NCBI GenBank assembly: GCA_024699855.1
Contig: JAMPIQ010000002.1
Location: forward strand, 1,612,001 to 1,676,000
Direction: 5' to 3'
DNA from: Aphelenchoides besseyi
Lineage: Eukaryota > Nematoda > Chromadorea > Rhabditida > Aphelenchoididae
DNA length: 64,000 nucleotides
The translations under genes and the position numbers were made by a program. Below, piece after piece: positions 45,567 through 59,872 of this stretch. The number at the start of each line of letters is the position of its first letter. Position 1 is the first letter of the stretch. The notes beneath the pieces were generated by a model that did not search any database, was not told where the DNA came from, and worked only from the letters and a program-made list of their open reading frames with translations.

Positions 45567-45848
45567 TCAAGAAGGGCCTGAGAAAACATCTGTTTTCTAC
45601 AAGAGACAAATCTGAAGCTGCGAGTTAATGCTTGAAAGGAACCCACAAAGACTGACAAGATGTGTTGAAGTCCTTGTAGTTCTTAGCCAGTAACTCACAC
45701 AATAAACTGATTATTGGACAAACAATTGTCGAGTAACTGAATAGAGAGGTCGAAAGTCATCCACTGGACCGACTAATTAGAACTGTTTTTCTTTTGAGAA
45801 TTTGTATCATTGAAAATTATACCATCGGGCTTATTGTCAAAAAGTTCA

Positions 45849-48176
45849 CTATCGTCTACAATAACAATAGTTCTGAAGAAACTGTTTTGGAATGCACATT
45901 GAATGTGCTTCATAAGCTGTCAGTTGAGGAAACTTGTCGATGATGAAGTTGATCTTATCGTTTCGAACTTTCACATACGCTTCGTGAATTGCTCGTCGAG
46001 GTAACACGCGAATGACCACTTTGTAGAAACGCTCACCATTTGATTTCTTGTGTGAAGAAGCGAACTCGTAGATCTCGGTCTTCCAACTCGAGTCCACGTA
46101 CAAATGACGACACAAATGAGTGTAATTGGCGATCCTCAGCTCTTTATTCATTCGACCAACCACTTTCTGAGCTATCCGTTGTGCCAACTCAGAATCATTG
46201 ACGGCACTGTTAGAGGCGGTGCAGATGCAGTACTGGAACGGAATCCCGAGCGAATTGCAGTCACGAGGTTGTGGTAGTGGATGGAAGAGCGAAGAACCCA
46301 AAAGAGTTCGATTCTTCGGAACAAATGAAGTGGTCGAGAACTCGGTCTGTTCAGTCCATTCATTCGACTTCTACAATGGAATTTCTAGTTTGAGTGAGGG
46401 TTCGAGGATACCTGAGCTATCTCCAGGAATGTGGCATAAAGATCGTAATGTGAGATCAAGAGCTTTCTGTTGACGTCCAATTGAGAAATAAGATCCGAAT
46501 TCTGACGTAAATGTTTTGGCAAAGTCATGAGCAAAAAAGGATTGTTGGCCTCGATCCGACCAGTCGGCGTGATTCGAAGATCGCCAAATGATGGGCCTAA
46601 AAGCAAATGTAGCAACGATGAATTTCTGCACTCACCGTGATCAGCCATGAAGAAGAGAAAGGAGTTTTCGAACTAAAACACGTGAATTGTCGTCTTCATC
46701 TTCACACTCACATTCTTGACGTTGAAGGAAAAGAACTCGTATAGATCTTTGTCGGCGTGGTATAAGTTGTTCATGTTGCTGTGTGCCAACATTGTTATCC
46801 AACTCAACGTGAACTTCGGTTCTTTCGCATAGACATTTAACATGTTTTGCAAGTTTTCCAGAACCAAACGATGTTTCTCACGACACGATTTGCGCAAAAG
46901 AATGTTGTGAAAGTCGAGATCCGGTTGCGGGTTATTGGCCGTCTGGACGTTATCGATTTGCAACATCATTGGTCTGCAGAAAACGAGCGTGAATAAGAGA
47001 ACTAGTAGTTTACCGCATGTAATGGTCACTTGGAACAAAATCAAATCCGACACACGATAGACCATGAAATACGGTTCTGCCAAAGTCCTCGTTAATCATT
47101 GAACGATAATGCGAGAAGTCATAGCCAATGTAGTTTTCGTCTTTCAAAGACTTGTTGCAAATTTCCATTCGACGACCACCGCCCACTGCTCTGCCCCAGG
47201 GATTGGCCGGAAGATCCTCAGCTCTCTCGCCTGTAGACAAAATAAGCAAACATGTCAATTGGCTTACCCAACAAGAAACCATAAGCATTGGGTTGAGAGT
47301 TGATTCCAACTTTGTTCAGATACTCCAAAGTCAATCCACCCATTTCATTGCGCAGGAAATCGAAAGTCTTGGGCAAGGCTCGATGAGCGTGTGTCATTGA
47401 AACAGAGTCGAGAACAACAATATGCAGATCGGGATAATCAGTCGGCTTCTTTCGAGCCACTTGATCGGGTCTCTGAGCTCTAAACTCTATTTAAGAGATG
47501 CAGATTAAAACAAACTTCTTGACGATCTGGTTGTGCATGTACTTGAAGAGAGTACCGTATTGTTGTTCGCATTTGATCTCGAAAGTATCACAATTCGGTT
47601 GACTTCTCCAGATGTCGTCTGCTCCTCTGTCCATCTCTTCCCATGCTTCCAAGTTGATTTGACTGTCGGTTACGAGATTGTGACACCTGAACACGAAGTA
47701 ATGGCTATCAACAGCGAGATTACCGGAAGTAACATTGTTCACCGGTTTCAGCGTTCTCTACAATCAACGTTCCATTTTCAAAAACGCGACTTCGCTGTGG
47801 ATATAACGGCTTACAGTCTCTGTTCATGTTACTTTTGCGAGCAAAATACGATTGCATTTTCGGGTCCCACGGATCGATATGCGGGAGAGAACATTGATAG
47901 TCGCTGGGAGCAATTTTCTCTGTTGAAATCTTTTCGTCCACCCCATCAACCTCGATGACACCCAAACTTAGAGATCCACCTTTGTTTCGTTCCGATATTC
48001 CATGATCTAAACTAATGCCGTAAATGATATTGGAACAGATCTTTACTTTCTTCAATAGTTTCAATTTGGAAAGGAAGCAAGTAGTGCTCAGACGACATTT
48101 CCGTAATCGAATAGAAGTAAACGGCATAGATTAAACTTGCAATCAAAACAACGCCAAAAACCGTACGACTATCCAT
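45849..48176 (-). CDS. DUF229 family protein (alkaline phosphatase/sulfatase fold), 672 aa
   Basis: Nine exons (48176-48047, 48006-47724, 47686-47516, 47479-47268, 47230-47014, 46973-46712, 46672-46636, 46596-46412, 46370-45849) close in frame, all introns GT-AG of 36-41 nt; exon 7 is only 37 nt. A short signal anchor (VVLIASLIYAVYFY) precedes IDPWDP, GEQCYFRC, HIVVLDSVS, NKVGINSQPNAYGFLLG, FFMADHG, NPFLLMTLP, CNSLGIPFQYCIC and NYCYCRR at the end. VLDSVS and ADHG correspond to metal-site segments of the superfamily. Function is unknown. The other DUF229 gene at 30819-33359 shares the motif order and about half of the intron positions. Confidence 0.85.
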
Positions 48177-48632
48177 TTGATTGCTTCAGTTAGCACAAAT
48201 TAATCACAGAAACTAAAACGATGAGCATAAACTGACAATCACAAAACTGGCTGCTAAGTAGATAAAGAGGTTGAAACATGAACGCAAGTGATAGCAACAG
48301 TTTGTGTGGTTGAAAAGTTACACGTGGTGTAAAAAACGCATACTAATTTGATTTTTGGTTTCAGATATCGAATACAAAGAGATAAGCCTTTGGTTCGACA
48401 ACATAAAGTATTTAAACCGTCTATTTGCATTCAATGACACTCGTCGACCACGCACATTCGACATTTAACTCGCCAACTAGTTTGAATTCCGAACAAATAA
48501 ACTTGAGATTTGCATTCGTTTGAATGGAACTGAAGATTCAAATGAAGTTCGTTTAGACCAAACATTATGTGGAATTTACGCGTTTATTATTGAGATCGAA
48601 ATGAAAGAGATAGACGACCGGAAAGAAACTGA
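48177..48632. other. Intergenic
   Basis: About 450 bp upstream of the DUF229 gene and downstream of the cytokine gene; no feature seen. Confidence 0.3.
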
Positions 48633-49455
48633 TTACTTGGTTGGGAGATCGGCTTTTTCCTCGTCTTTTCTTTCGATGTTCACTTTCAGTTCCGATTGAC
48701 TCTAAACGCAAAATGCCTTCGATCGGGTTGTTTGAACTCACCGACAAAACCGGAACACAACCCAACGCAATGCTTTCGGACGTTTGCTCGTAATCCGAAC
48801 AACTCGACTTGAATCGAAGGATCGGAACATCATAGTAGATGGCAGCGCAGTGAATGCCCGGAAATCGCTCCAAAAGCTGTCGATTTGCCGGTCGACTGCA
48901 CGAGCAACGAACTTCGGGAATGGTTTGCGGAAGACGCTGAACACTCGTTATGGAGCTTACAAGTTCGAACAAACCTTTTCGTCCACATTCTCAATCTGTG
49001 CGAATCCACACAACGCTCGATCTCGAATCGGCAAATCGGGAGAAAAGTCCGTTGGTGTATCTTCGGGTATGCAATCATCTTCGGCTGTCGGATCGACGGC
49101 CGGAAACGAAGTAGTCGCTTGCAGCAGATAGCCTTTGCCGTTCTGTCCCCGAATCATCGCACTGATTGCCATTTTCAAGTTCGCATCTTTTTCAGCAGCC
49201 TTCGAACAGTCAAGATTGTTGAATGAACGACGAAATCTGAACAGTAAGCAGTTAGTTGCGACCCTTGTTCATGTTTACCGTCCACCAAACACGTTCACTA
49301 GCCCCAAGTTGACTGAGCGCATCAACGGTTCCTCTTCAACAAACATGCCATTGACCGCAAAGTCCTCGAACAGCAACTGCAAGTCGTTTTACTCGATCAA
49401 ATCGCCGTCCACTTACGGTAACTACCAACAGAAAGCCGAGATAACAAACAGCCAT
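48633..49455 (-). CDS. Secreted interleukin-17-like cytokine, 220 aa
   Basis: Five exons (49455-49417, 49376-49279, 49236-48975, 48936-48742, 48701-48633) close in frame, introns 38-42 nt; acceptor ccatttcag ends 5 nt before the ATG. A signal peptide (CYLGFLLVVTLLF) is followed by a variable region. The conserved part is RLPQTIPEVRCSCSRP, then FPGIHCAAIYYDVPILR and ESIALGCVPVL. This matches the IL-17 cystine-knot pattern: R-P-x-x-I-x-E, a C-x-C pair, PVLR-like strand and GC.CV-like end. In C. elegans IL-17 signals act on neurons to set sensory gain. The last element has GCVPV in place of GC-C, so one disulphide may be missing. Assignment rests on motif order only. Confidence 0.6.
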
Positions 49456-50358
49456 TTCACCTGAAATGGCACCGGGAGTTCGTGTAAAACGCCAACTAAC
49501 GCGCTTTGATGTCCCGAACGAAATCAACAGACTCAATTTCAAAAACCACCGGCTCATTAACCAAAAGAGATTTCGAAGAAAAGAAACTAAAAACAACTCG
49601 CTACCCAGAAGTTCAAGAAGACGTCTCTAACTTTTGGCTATGAAGAGCCGAATGAGCTATGGAAAGAGAAGTCAAACTGTCGCCTACAATTCCGGACCAC
49701 CCACGAAGTTCAAAGCTGATTCGAATTATCGTTATTTTCGGATTCACCGGTTGTATTTAAATGTCAACAGCGGACGAGGATTGTAAACAGAAACACCCAA
49801 AGAACACGTTTAGGGCGGTTACTCGCTCGCTTTGTACTTCTCGCCATTGCATTTGGGCAAAAGTCTAATTGTTTGTACCGCGAGAGTGTGACGCAAAATT
49901 CCTGTTTTCGAATTTAATCTTGACCTAAACATCATCAGAATTGCACCTGTAAAGTCGAAATGTCGTGTTCTTTATTTGCGCAAATCGAAATGCTTCGGGT
50001 GTAAAGTACAGAGGTTGAGGAAGTGGAAGCTGCAGGATTTATATAAAATGATTAAAAATACATGAATGGACGAAGGAGTTCACGCGTTTCGTCGGTTTCC
50101 GGGTCTTCTCAGCTGTCGAAATGGGGGTTGGAAATCGAGCTCGTCGATGAAGAGGTCCTCTTCGTGGAAAAGAGATGCACTGCTGATGGACTGAAACAGA
50201 ACGGTTAGTCGGAACAAGTTCATTCGACAACTCAAATCCCAAGCAACTCGAACACACTTCTGCGTACGTTTAGTTTATTTGAGATTATCACAAGTCGAAT
50301 AGAACAGAGAAAACAAACTGATTAGCATGATAATGACAAGACGGTTGAGGAATGATGA
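49456..50358. other. Intergenic between cytokine and perilipin genes
   Basis: Upstream region of the cytokine and downstream region of the perilipin gene. A 72-codon minus ORF at 50039-50257 has no supporting feature. Confidence 0.3.
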
Positions 50359-51953
50359 TTAGTTGTCCTTCTCGCCATTCGAACGCAAGTTGGCGGTCCA
50401 GTTGGAGACGTCCTGAAGCTTCGACTTCGCTTCTTCCAAGACCTGAAATTCAAAACATCGAGTTCAGCGATCGTTCATTCCGCTCACCTCCGATTTCACA
50501 TCGTTGATGGTCTTTGCGTTCCCAAGATTGCTGTGCAGTTGCTCGACGTAGTTGGCAACCGATTCCAATCGTGGAACGGCGGCTGATGGAAGAACCTGAA
50601 GAAGAGGGGTTGAAGAAAAAGTCGAGAACAGAAACAAACCTCAACAGACTTCTCGCGCAGTTTACCGATGTAGTTGTTGAGAGTCGAGGAGCAGCGATGG
50701 ATGTTGTTGATCAAAGCTTCTTCGGGACTTTGTTTCAGTTCTCGCGCTTCGGCTTCGACTTTGCTCCACATTTCGTTCATTGATTCGTTCAGACCACTGA
50801 CATGGCCGCCCAACTTCTCCCGTCGCTCTCGAAGCACATCCACCTGCAAACGAGAGCAATGGCAATGAAGGAGAAGCTGACAGACGAGAGTTTTGGTGGC
50901 CACTCACTCGCATTCAACTCTTCACTCCCAATCCCAAAACTTACAAGTGCCAAGCTCTTGCGAAGTTGTTCGCTGAGTCCTTGGATTTGGCGTTGACAGG
51001 GTTCGAGAATGTTTTCGTTTGTGCGAGTTTGTACCAGATGAGCAAGTCGACGAGCCAACCGTTGAATTCGTTCCTTGACATTCGAGTCTGCTGACTGATC
51101 GGTTTCCTCGTCCAAGGGCAATTTGAAGAAGTTGTCGACAAGGGCATTTGCAACATCCAAGAATCCATTGGCATGCTCATTGAACTTCTCCACCGGATTC
51201 TGAAATCAAAGGGATTAGATGAGTAGTCGGGTTCTCGAACTCACTCGTGCCAACTGACGACTCGATTCAATGGCCGTGTAGATTCCTTGCTCCACCGATT
51301 TCTCCAACTGAACTCCGCGTTGGACGGCAGCTGAACCGAGATTCTTGGTCATGATCATTCCGTCCAAGAGCACGGAAGTCAAAGCGGCCGAAGCAATCAA
51401 ACTCAATTGCGTGCCGATGACCGCCATTCCAACGCCCAAGTTTCCACCGTTCACAGCGATGGATTTGCTCAACTCCAGAGCGCCTTTCGATGATTCCAAC
51501 TCTAAAAACACCAATTCATGACTCAGTTTCTCGGCAGTTAAACTCACTTTTGCTACAAGCCTTCGCCAAACGATCGGTGGTCGGATAGACGTAGTGTTCG
51601 TAGATCGGAGCTGCGTGTTGACTCGCATCAACAACTCGACTTTCGATTCCGTCCAACGTGCGTTCCAACGGTCCGAACGACTTTTTCGTTGCTTCGTAAG
51701 TGTCTTTGGCCTTCTGAACATACCACGACTGATTGGCTTGATCATAAGCCCAACGGAAGTAGGCAAAGTGCTGTTCAACTCCACCGTTCTCTTCGGCTCC
51801 ATTTTCTTCAGCTCCATTCTCGTGTCCATTCGCCAATTGAGCCTCTCCAATAGTCGGCTCCTGAGTAGTGTCTTCTTCGGTGACCAGAAACTCGGCGCCC
51901 TCCGGTTGGAAGTGCTCGTTGGTCTGCTGACCGTGTTCGTAGTAAGAAGTCAT
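50359..51953 (-). CDS. plin-1: Perilipin-like lipid-droplet protein, 437 aa
   Basis: Six exons (51953-51548, 51501-51245, 51199-50945, 50843-50640, 50595-50488, 50442-50359) close in frame; intron 3 is 101 nt, the longest among well-supported genes. The N-terminus is acidic with a repeated NGAEENGAEENG. The PAT-like region YVQKAKDTYEATKKSF, APIYEHYVYPTTDRLAKAC is followed by a hydrophobic, glycine-rich helix (GVGMAVIGTQLSLIASAALTS) and long amphipathic helices with coiled-coil character (VKERIQRLARRLAHLVQT). This resembles the single perilipin of nematodes, which coats lipid droplets and controls lipolysis. The match is to overall order; a search should confirm it. Confidence 0.6.
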
Positions 51954-52822
51954 CTTCGAGTTCTCGATTGCTTTCTGACGATTAACGTGAACACGACGAC
52001 GAAAAGAAACCAAAAGTTTGTGGACGAGTTTGCGAAAGTGCGCGGATTCGAGATGCAGGTGCAGAACCTGAAAGCCGGGAAGTGAATCGACGCTTCTGAT
52101 GAGCTGCGCGAACACGAAGCACGAAGCAAATTTACCATTGGGCTCCGGGAGATCGATTTGCGAGGTCGAGAGAACGTTTCTTTTGCGGTCTTCAGATCCC
52201 CACGCAAAAGCAAAAACAACCCAAAGATCGGCGCACGACGCGAAAAAGCAGAAGGGCAATCGGACGTAAACAACCGCTCTGAATGTTTTTCTCCGCACTC
52301 TTCGTCTGCGCTTTCGATTCGCGAAAAGCGTTCCGGTGCCTCAAAATAATAACCTTATCATTGCAACCTTCTCTCCGCCCATCGAAACCGTTCGGCTTTG
52401 GGGGCAAATCCGAAGGGAACTCGGGAAGCCGACTCGTAAACAGCGAAAACAACCTCGTGACTCGACCGAAAACTTCGAAGATCAAAAACTGAAATTGCGA
52501 AACGCCAAGAAATCGAACGACTTTTTCCACTCCCGACGAACTTCGATCGCACCGACCGCCAAACGAACGTCACCAGAAAACGTGTACCTCCGGGAACTTT
52601 GATCCTGTGGCTACAAAACTCGTCAGAAACCGGCGATCCAAAGTCCGGAGTTTCTCTCGACTGTTCTTTGCGGTCATTTTGATCGTCACGTTCCCTTCAC
52701 ATGGTCACGAAAACTGTCAATTCAGCAGCGTGATCGATGAGGAAACGGCCAGCAAACGACTGTCAGTTTTCAATGAAAACACGATCAAAAAGAAACGTTT
52801 ATTTCGCATATCGACGGTCAGA
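51954..52822. other. Upstream region of the perilipin gene
   Basis: About 870 bp with ORFs in many frames on both strands but no splice logic; probably promoter sequence for the perilipin gene and 3' end of the next. Confidence 0.3.
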
Positions 52823-53451
52823 TCACTTCGGAGACTCCAAGTTGGTATTCGAAGCTGAAGAGCGAAATGAACAGAAAGTGAACACTCGGACTTACAAGTG
52901 GCTTTGTGCTCAGCACTGTTCAACATCACAGTTCCTGTCTCCTTGGTTTGATTTCCATCGAACTTGAACTCCGACGGCTACAACCAGTGTTGTTGTGGCC
53001 ATTAGATTCGCACTCACCGTGTCTGTTGAGAACGACTTGCGTTTCACTTTCAGTCCGTTTGGTTTCTTCGTAGCATCGACTTTTCTGCTCTTCTTCTTAA
53101 CCGTCGGTTTCTCTCCGATCTCACAGTTCTCGTCGGCTTCATCCAACTGGGCATCAGCTAAATGAAGAAGATGAACTATTGCTTTGACACGAACTCACTT
53201 GGATTCTGTGGACAACGAGAACGATGCAACAAAAGGACGATGATCAGTAGAATCAAATTGAAAACGAGAATAATCGCCGCCACGATCGAAGCCGAAACGA
53301 TTTCGCTCAACACATCGGTTGGAGAGAAGAAAAGGAGTTCGTAGGCGTTGAGTTCCTCTTTCGCCAAAGGCTTCTGAAGTCACGATTCTCTGCAGACTAC
53401 GAAAATATAACCTACGAGAGTGGACATGCTGGAACCCAGTTCAATGAACAT
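52823..53451 (-). CDS. Small single-pass membrane protein, 149 aa
   Basis: Five exons (53451-53416, 53373-53199, 53157-53018, 52962-52896, 52854-52823) close in frame. Residues about 36-60 form one membrane segment (SASIVAAIILVFNLILLIIV) followed by RSRC and a lysine-rich tail (TVKKKSRKVDATKKPNGLKVKRK). No signal peptide or known domain. The acidic stretch DEADENCEIGE sits between membrane and basic region. Function unknown. Confidence 0.55.
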
Positions 53452-54299
53452 CAATTGTGCAGCGAGAAAACAAAGACCCGAACTCATGATTGGAAGCTCT
53501 CAATTCGACCGAACGATCCGTTGAAGAGCAGCAAATGAATCGACCAAAATGACAAGAGATGCTTCTCCAATGGTTTTGATGCAAATTCTGAAATGCAACG
53601 GAAACAACCGTTTCGCCGGAATTTGTTCTTTGAATGTTAGAGTAAAGTAGCAAATGAGTCTTTTTCTCAAGGCCAATTACAACTAGCCAATCTATGCTAA
53701 TGTTTAATCGAAATAAACGGTAAATGAAGAGTCAAGTAAAACCGTAGAAGGACAAAACCTTAACTCTTGCATCAGAATTCACAAACGGGCAGTGAATGAG
53801 ACCATTAGTACAAGCTGAATAGAATGATCTTCCCAACGAACTCTTGATAAGATTCCATTGAACGGAAGTCACGTTGTTCTTCAAATAAGCAACACTGTTC
53901 TTGATGTAAGTCGACATCACTACCTACGTCTTCGACATCAATCAAACGACGAGACTCGTGCATTCGATGGGTTTTGTGGATTTGAAGTGCAAACTGGTTC
54001 TCTTCCCTATACTCTTCAATAGTCTTTTGATTTAAACAGTTTTTATTCAATAAATTCAACAGTTTTTTCAAAGTAATTGGGATTCTTAGTTCTAGGGAAA
54101 GAAGTATCTAGAAGTCAATAAATTAATAAACGGATACATTAGCAAGTAAACGACCAAAACAAGTTACTAAGACCATAAATACTGCAAACAAGATTAACGG
54201 CGTAGAGATAGAAAACCAGTTGAAGAAAACACGTGTGATTTGGACAGAAAAAGAGCAAAGTGAACTCAAATATCCTATGGGACTACATTCAAGGAACAG
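53452..54299. other. Intergenic with one weak ORF
   Basis: Only the 88-codon ORF at 53805-54071 stands out. An AAATAAACGG signal near 53710 might end a transcript. Confidence 0.3.
53805..54071 (-). CDS. Possible 88-aa hydrophilic protein
   Basis: A complete ATG-to-TAA frame; an in-frame 33-nt GT-AG intron is possible inside it. The product is charged and helical (KTIEEYREENQFALQIHKTH). No homolog recognised; weak. Confidence 0.25.
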   Translation of the reverse strand: MKKLLNLLNKNCLNQKTIEEYREENQFALQIHKTHRMHESRRLIDVEDVGSDVDLHQEQCCLFEEQRDFRSMESYQEFVGKIILFSLY

Positions 54300-57200
54300 T
54301 TAAGAATGAATGTCAATTCGCCATTCACGAGCAACATAACCGCCCGGCTTGCGAATGATCATTTGTCGAGATTCACGATCATGAGTGAATTCCAAATCTT
54401 CGGGTGTGTAATCTAAACGATCGATTTGGACTGAACTCTCATCTATTTCTTACCGTCGATGTAAATGTGAACATTTTGCGGATAGAAGCGAACACCACGA
54501 ACCACGATCTGATCAATCCAAACGTCCGGATCGAATTTGCCTTTCTTGTCCAGATTCTTCGAAGTGATCGAGTGCAAATTGTTGCTCTCTTTTTTGAACG
54601 TATAACCCCAGTACCTGGAAATCATTAGTCAATTACATCTCAACGACCTCAAAAGTCTCACATGTAATCGTTGTCAGTTTGATAAGCAAACGACTCGCCA
54701 TCGTCCAAATAAAGACTTCCATTAGCAAAGTCACGATTCAATTCACAAGCAATAACCAAAGTAATCGGATCGTTACGCATCAGTTTCGAAGAGCGACGGT
54801 GACGACGCCGAATCGGAACGATCGTACCACCACGTTGATAGACTGGAATCTTATTCAATGGCGTGTCTGTATAAACAGCTCCCGGAGAGACGTGCATTTT
54901 ACCCGTTCGCCAATCGAACCATGATCTCTGATGTCCCGGCAAGTAGAGAGAAACTTCCTAATGAAACAACAGTTAACAAAAACAAACAACAAAATAAGTT
55001 CACCTTAACTTCGGGCTCCATAACCGGACGAATCAAAAGGGCTTTACCAAGCATGTACTCTCGTTCCTCGTCCATTGCCGATTCATCTTCGTCGAATTCA
55101 GACCACACCGGACGAATGACCGGCTGTCCCGTCAATGTATGCTCATAGAACAACGTGTACCTTAAAAGCAGATAAATCCCAGAGAAAATAAGTTGAAATT
55201 ACCAGTAAGGTAAAAGTTGATAACGTTCAATGATTGCTTGACGAATTGCGTTTCTTGTTTCTTCACCAAAAAGATAGGGTTCTCGACGTTTAGCATCGAT
55301 ATGAGCATGAGCACGGAAGAAGGGTTGATAGGCGCCGGTTTGATACCAACGAACCAAAAGCTCTTCATCAGGATTCCCGAAAAATCCCCCAACATCAGCG
55401 CCAATATTCGGAAAGCCGGCAATCGAAAGCGCCAAAACCATTGGAACTGTTGCACGTAAATGATCCCATTGAGCGGCATTGTCGCCGGTCCAAATTGCCG
55501 TCGTACGTTGACTACCGGTAAAGAACGAACGAGTCAAAATGAACGGACGAAGTTTGTAGTCGGATCTCAACAAATGACCCAAATAAGTGGCATTGTGATA
55601 GCATTGACCGTAAATGTTGTGAACTTCACGATTCTCCCATCCGCCCGAATGTCGAACATCTCGTGGAACGGTCATTTCCCATGAACCAAAGACACTAGGC
55701 TCATTCATATCGTTCCACGTAAACATTCGCTCCGTTGATCCCTCGTATTTGTCCAAACGATAATGCTCAGCCAAATACTTTTGGACTTCCGGATGCAAAA
55801 CATCCAAATAAGAAGACTGACCGGGCCAACAATCCCCAACAAAATCGCTTGTGCCATCAGCGTTCTTAACAAAGTAGCCACGTTCTTTAGCCAAACGATA
55901 TAAATCGTATGACTCGTCTTTCTTGACATGTGGATCAATGATCGTGACGATATGTCGACCTTGAGCTTCCAATTTCTCAGCCATGGCTTTCGGATTCGGG
56001 AATTTGTCAGCATCCCTAAGCACCGAGTAAAATGAGTAGTCAGATTTCCGAATTACCATGTGAAGTAACGTTTTCCATTTGTGTGTTCAATATCCAACCA
56101 AATTGAATCGAACGGAATGTCGTACTCGTCCATCTTTGCGTGCACTTCAGCCACATCTTGTTCGTCGTTGTAATTCCAACGGCATTGATGATAGGAAATT
56201 CCCATTAACTAAACTAACTTTACAGTCTTTCAGAGCCAATTTATTTTCTTACCGGCGGTAGAGGATGTCGACCAGTGAGTACCGATTGTTGACGGAAAAC
56301 ATCGTTGGGACGTGGACCGAGGAAGATGAACAAATCTGCTACTCCAGCTTCCGAGAAGAAATGTGCTCCGGCGTGTGGTGCATCGCCGCTAACACCGAAC
56401 TTATCCACCAACTTCCCAATAACACCTCTGTCCAGAGCAGTTGAATGAATGTCAACCCACGTATCTGCAGCATTCAACCACAGAGCACCGACCGTGTGTC
56501 GTTTATTGTGAGCAACAACGAAAGCCGAACCACCATAGAGAGCCATTCCACTTTTCATTTCATACTCGAAAATATCGACATTGTAGATTCGATAGGGATC
56601 CATGTTATTCGGTCTAAAACTCCAAGAGCAAATAAAACGAAACCCATTGAAACAAACTTTGTTGACGTCAATGCAAACGTTGTCGCGTGTTCCGGAAGCC
56701 CGTAGAGGTATTTGAATCCGAAGAACTCGACGTCAATTCCAACCGACGACGAACCATAAGGTTTAGTGTCCGTGTGACCGCTGAATGTTTCTTCCCAGAA
56801 GCCATCTTCGTTCTTCGCGTCCGCCGGTTTCTCACGAAAATGTTCGAATTTGAACAAACCGGCAGAGTTAACGGCAATCAGAAGCTCGTCGTCGTCGAAT
56901 ACCTTCACCCAAAACGGATTGTAGTTCACGACAACACGGCGATTCTTAATCGGCTCAAAAGACGCCGATTCAGCACCAATCTCGAAATCTTTGAAGGGTC
57001 TGAAATTTCAACAATGAAAACAAACAAACACAATCTTTCCTACTTGACTTGAACCGGATATCCATCCAACGATTGGTAGGGAATGAAACGATCACGTAGA
57101 CGTTTTCCACTCTCATCGACCACAATTCGGAATGTGGACTCGCGAAGCACAATGATCGCGATTTCCAATTCATTTTCCGAAGATTTCAGTCGTGCCAACA

Positions 57201-57418
57201 GCGCTGTTTCGTTCGATTTCACCGTCTCGGCAAGCACATGATACTCCGGACGCTCAACTCCCTCACGATGTCGTCTAAAAAGCGCAATACCGAAACTCCT
57301 AAAGGCCAAGAACTCACTTGCAGAAGCCTGTCTGATCGCAGGTTTTGAATTTACTCCGATCAGCCGCATCGATGCAGCCGAAGAGCAGAAGCGAAAGACA
57401 AAGAACGAGACGTCGCAT
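54300..57418 (-). CDS. Neutral alpha-glucosidase AB (glucosidase II alpha subunit, GH31), 908 aa
   Basis: Ten exons (57418-57318, 57274-57044, 56999-56658, 56613-56253, 56208-56057, 56015-55203, 55160-55004, 54957-54662, 54614-54454, 54412-54300) close in frame with 41-47 nt introns. A signal peptide ([15 protein letters not shown]) precedes [14 protein letters not shown], typical of the mature start of GANAB. GH31 hallmarks: [16 protein letters not shown], the nucleophile in [10 protein letters not shown] (about D498), [12 protein letters not shown] and [11 protein letters not shown], then [20 protein letters not shown]. It removes the two inner glucoses from N-glycans in the ER, paired with a beta subunit that carries the retention signal, and so drives the calnexin cycle. 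Length is close to the human enzyme. Confidence 0.93.
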
Positions 57419-57574
57419 TTGGACGAATCGTCCAAACTGAAAACCAAAAAGAATAAGATCACTGCGCACGGTGAAATGACCACGTCAGCAAACTCGGCGT
57501 TTTGTGTTGCACACTCGGAGGTGGGGCGCAGAAAAATCGAGAAACCCAAAACAAAGACACTGGGAACGTCGAAT

Positions 57575-58186
57575 TCAAAACCTTTTCGTCAAATTCGTCA
57601 ACCAAAATTGCTTCTCCAGCAAAATTGAAACTTCCAAAATCGAAAGAAACATCCCACAGACTTCACGTCCGACTCTCAGTTTTCGTTGATCGAACAGAAA
57701 CTCGAAGAAATTTGATCGGAACCCCAAAACCACGACGGCACTCTCCACCCACCTTCTTTGCCAACTTGGAAGTATTCGGTTGTCGTTTCTCGGCTTCGGT
57801 ACCTGGACGCACACCGCCGCTCAGTTTTCGTCCATCGATTTTCGTCAAACCGCAGCGAGCTGTCGACTGATCAGTTTTCATGTCGTTGATGGAACCAAGA
57901 AAGTGGTCCCACTCATCTCGTTGCTTATCGGTTGCCGTTCGCTTCTGAAGCTTCAAAGTTTGACCGAAAACTTTTCGAGTTTCGTTCGTTGAATTTGACC
58001 ACAAATTCTATTGGTTTCGAGATGTTTTTGATGTAAATTTCGACAAAATTTTCGTCGCACGAAATCGCCGTCTGGTAACGAGCATCAGACTCCAAAGTAC
58101 GAGGGCGATCGTTGCCGCCCAAACCTCGAAACTTTTTCGCTTTCTTTCGCCTCGTCGTGTGCCCTTCGAGTGAACTCGATTTTGTT
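57575..58186 (-). CDS. Hypothetical gene upstream of glucosidase II, start not resolved
   Basis: Three minus-strand segments join in frame: up to 58000 (TAISCDENFVEIYIKNISKP), 57944-57753 (KRTATDKQRDEWDHFLGS, GGVRPGTEAEKRQPNTSK) and 57700-57575 (ending LTNLTKRF), with introns of 55 and 52 nt, longer than usual here. The first exon has no ATG in frame. Antisense plus-strand ORFs also cover the area. No family recognised. Confidence 0.3.
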
Positions 58187-58318
58187 TTGAAATGATTTTA
58201 ATTTTCAGTCAATTTCGCAATGACCATGTGATTCGAAGCCTTGGGTCAGTTCAAGAGCCGTTCACAGTCCCCAGTTAATCGATCAGCAAAGTAATTTATT
58301 TTCCTTTTAATTGTCGGA

Positions 58319-59872
<1,554 letters not shown>

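Noticed and set aside
52085..52620. Several ORFs of 60-110 codons on both strands near the perilipin start
   Set aside because: They overlap in many frames, lack domains and splice logic and fit promoter DNA of high GC.
57419..57870. Plus-strand ORFs of 69 and 122 codons antisense to the hypothetical gene upstream of glucosidase II
   Set aside because: The minus strand gives a spliced frame with better composition; the plus ORFs show no domain.
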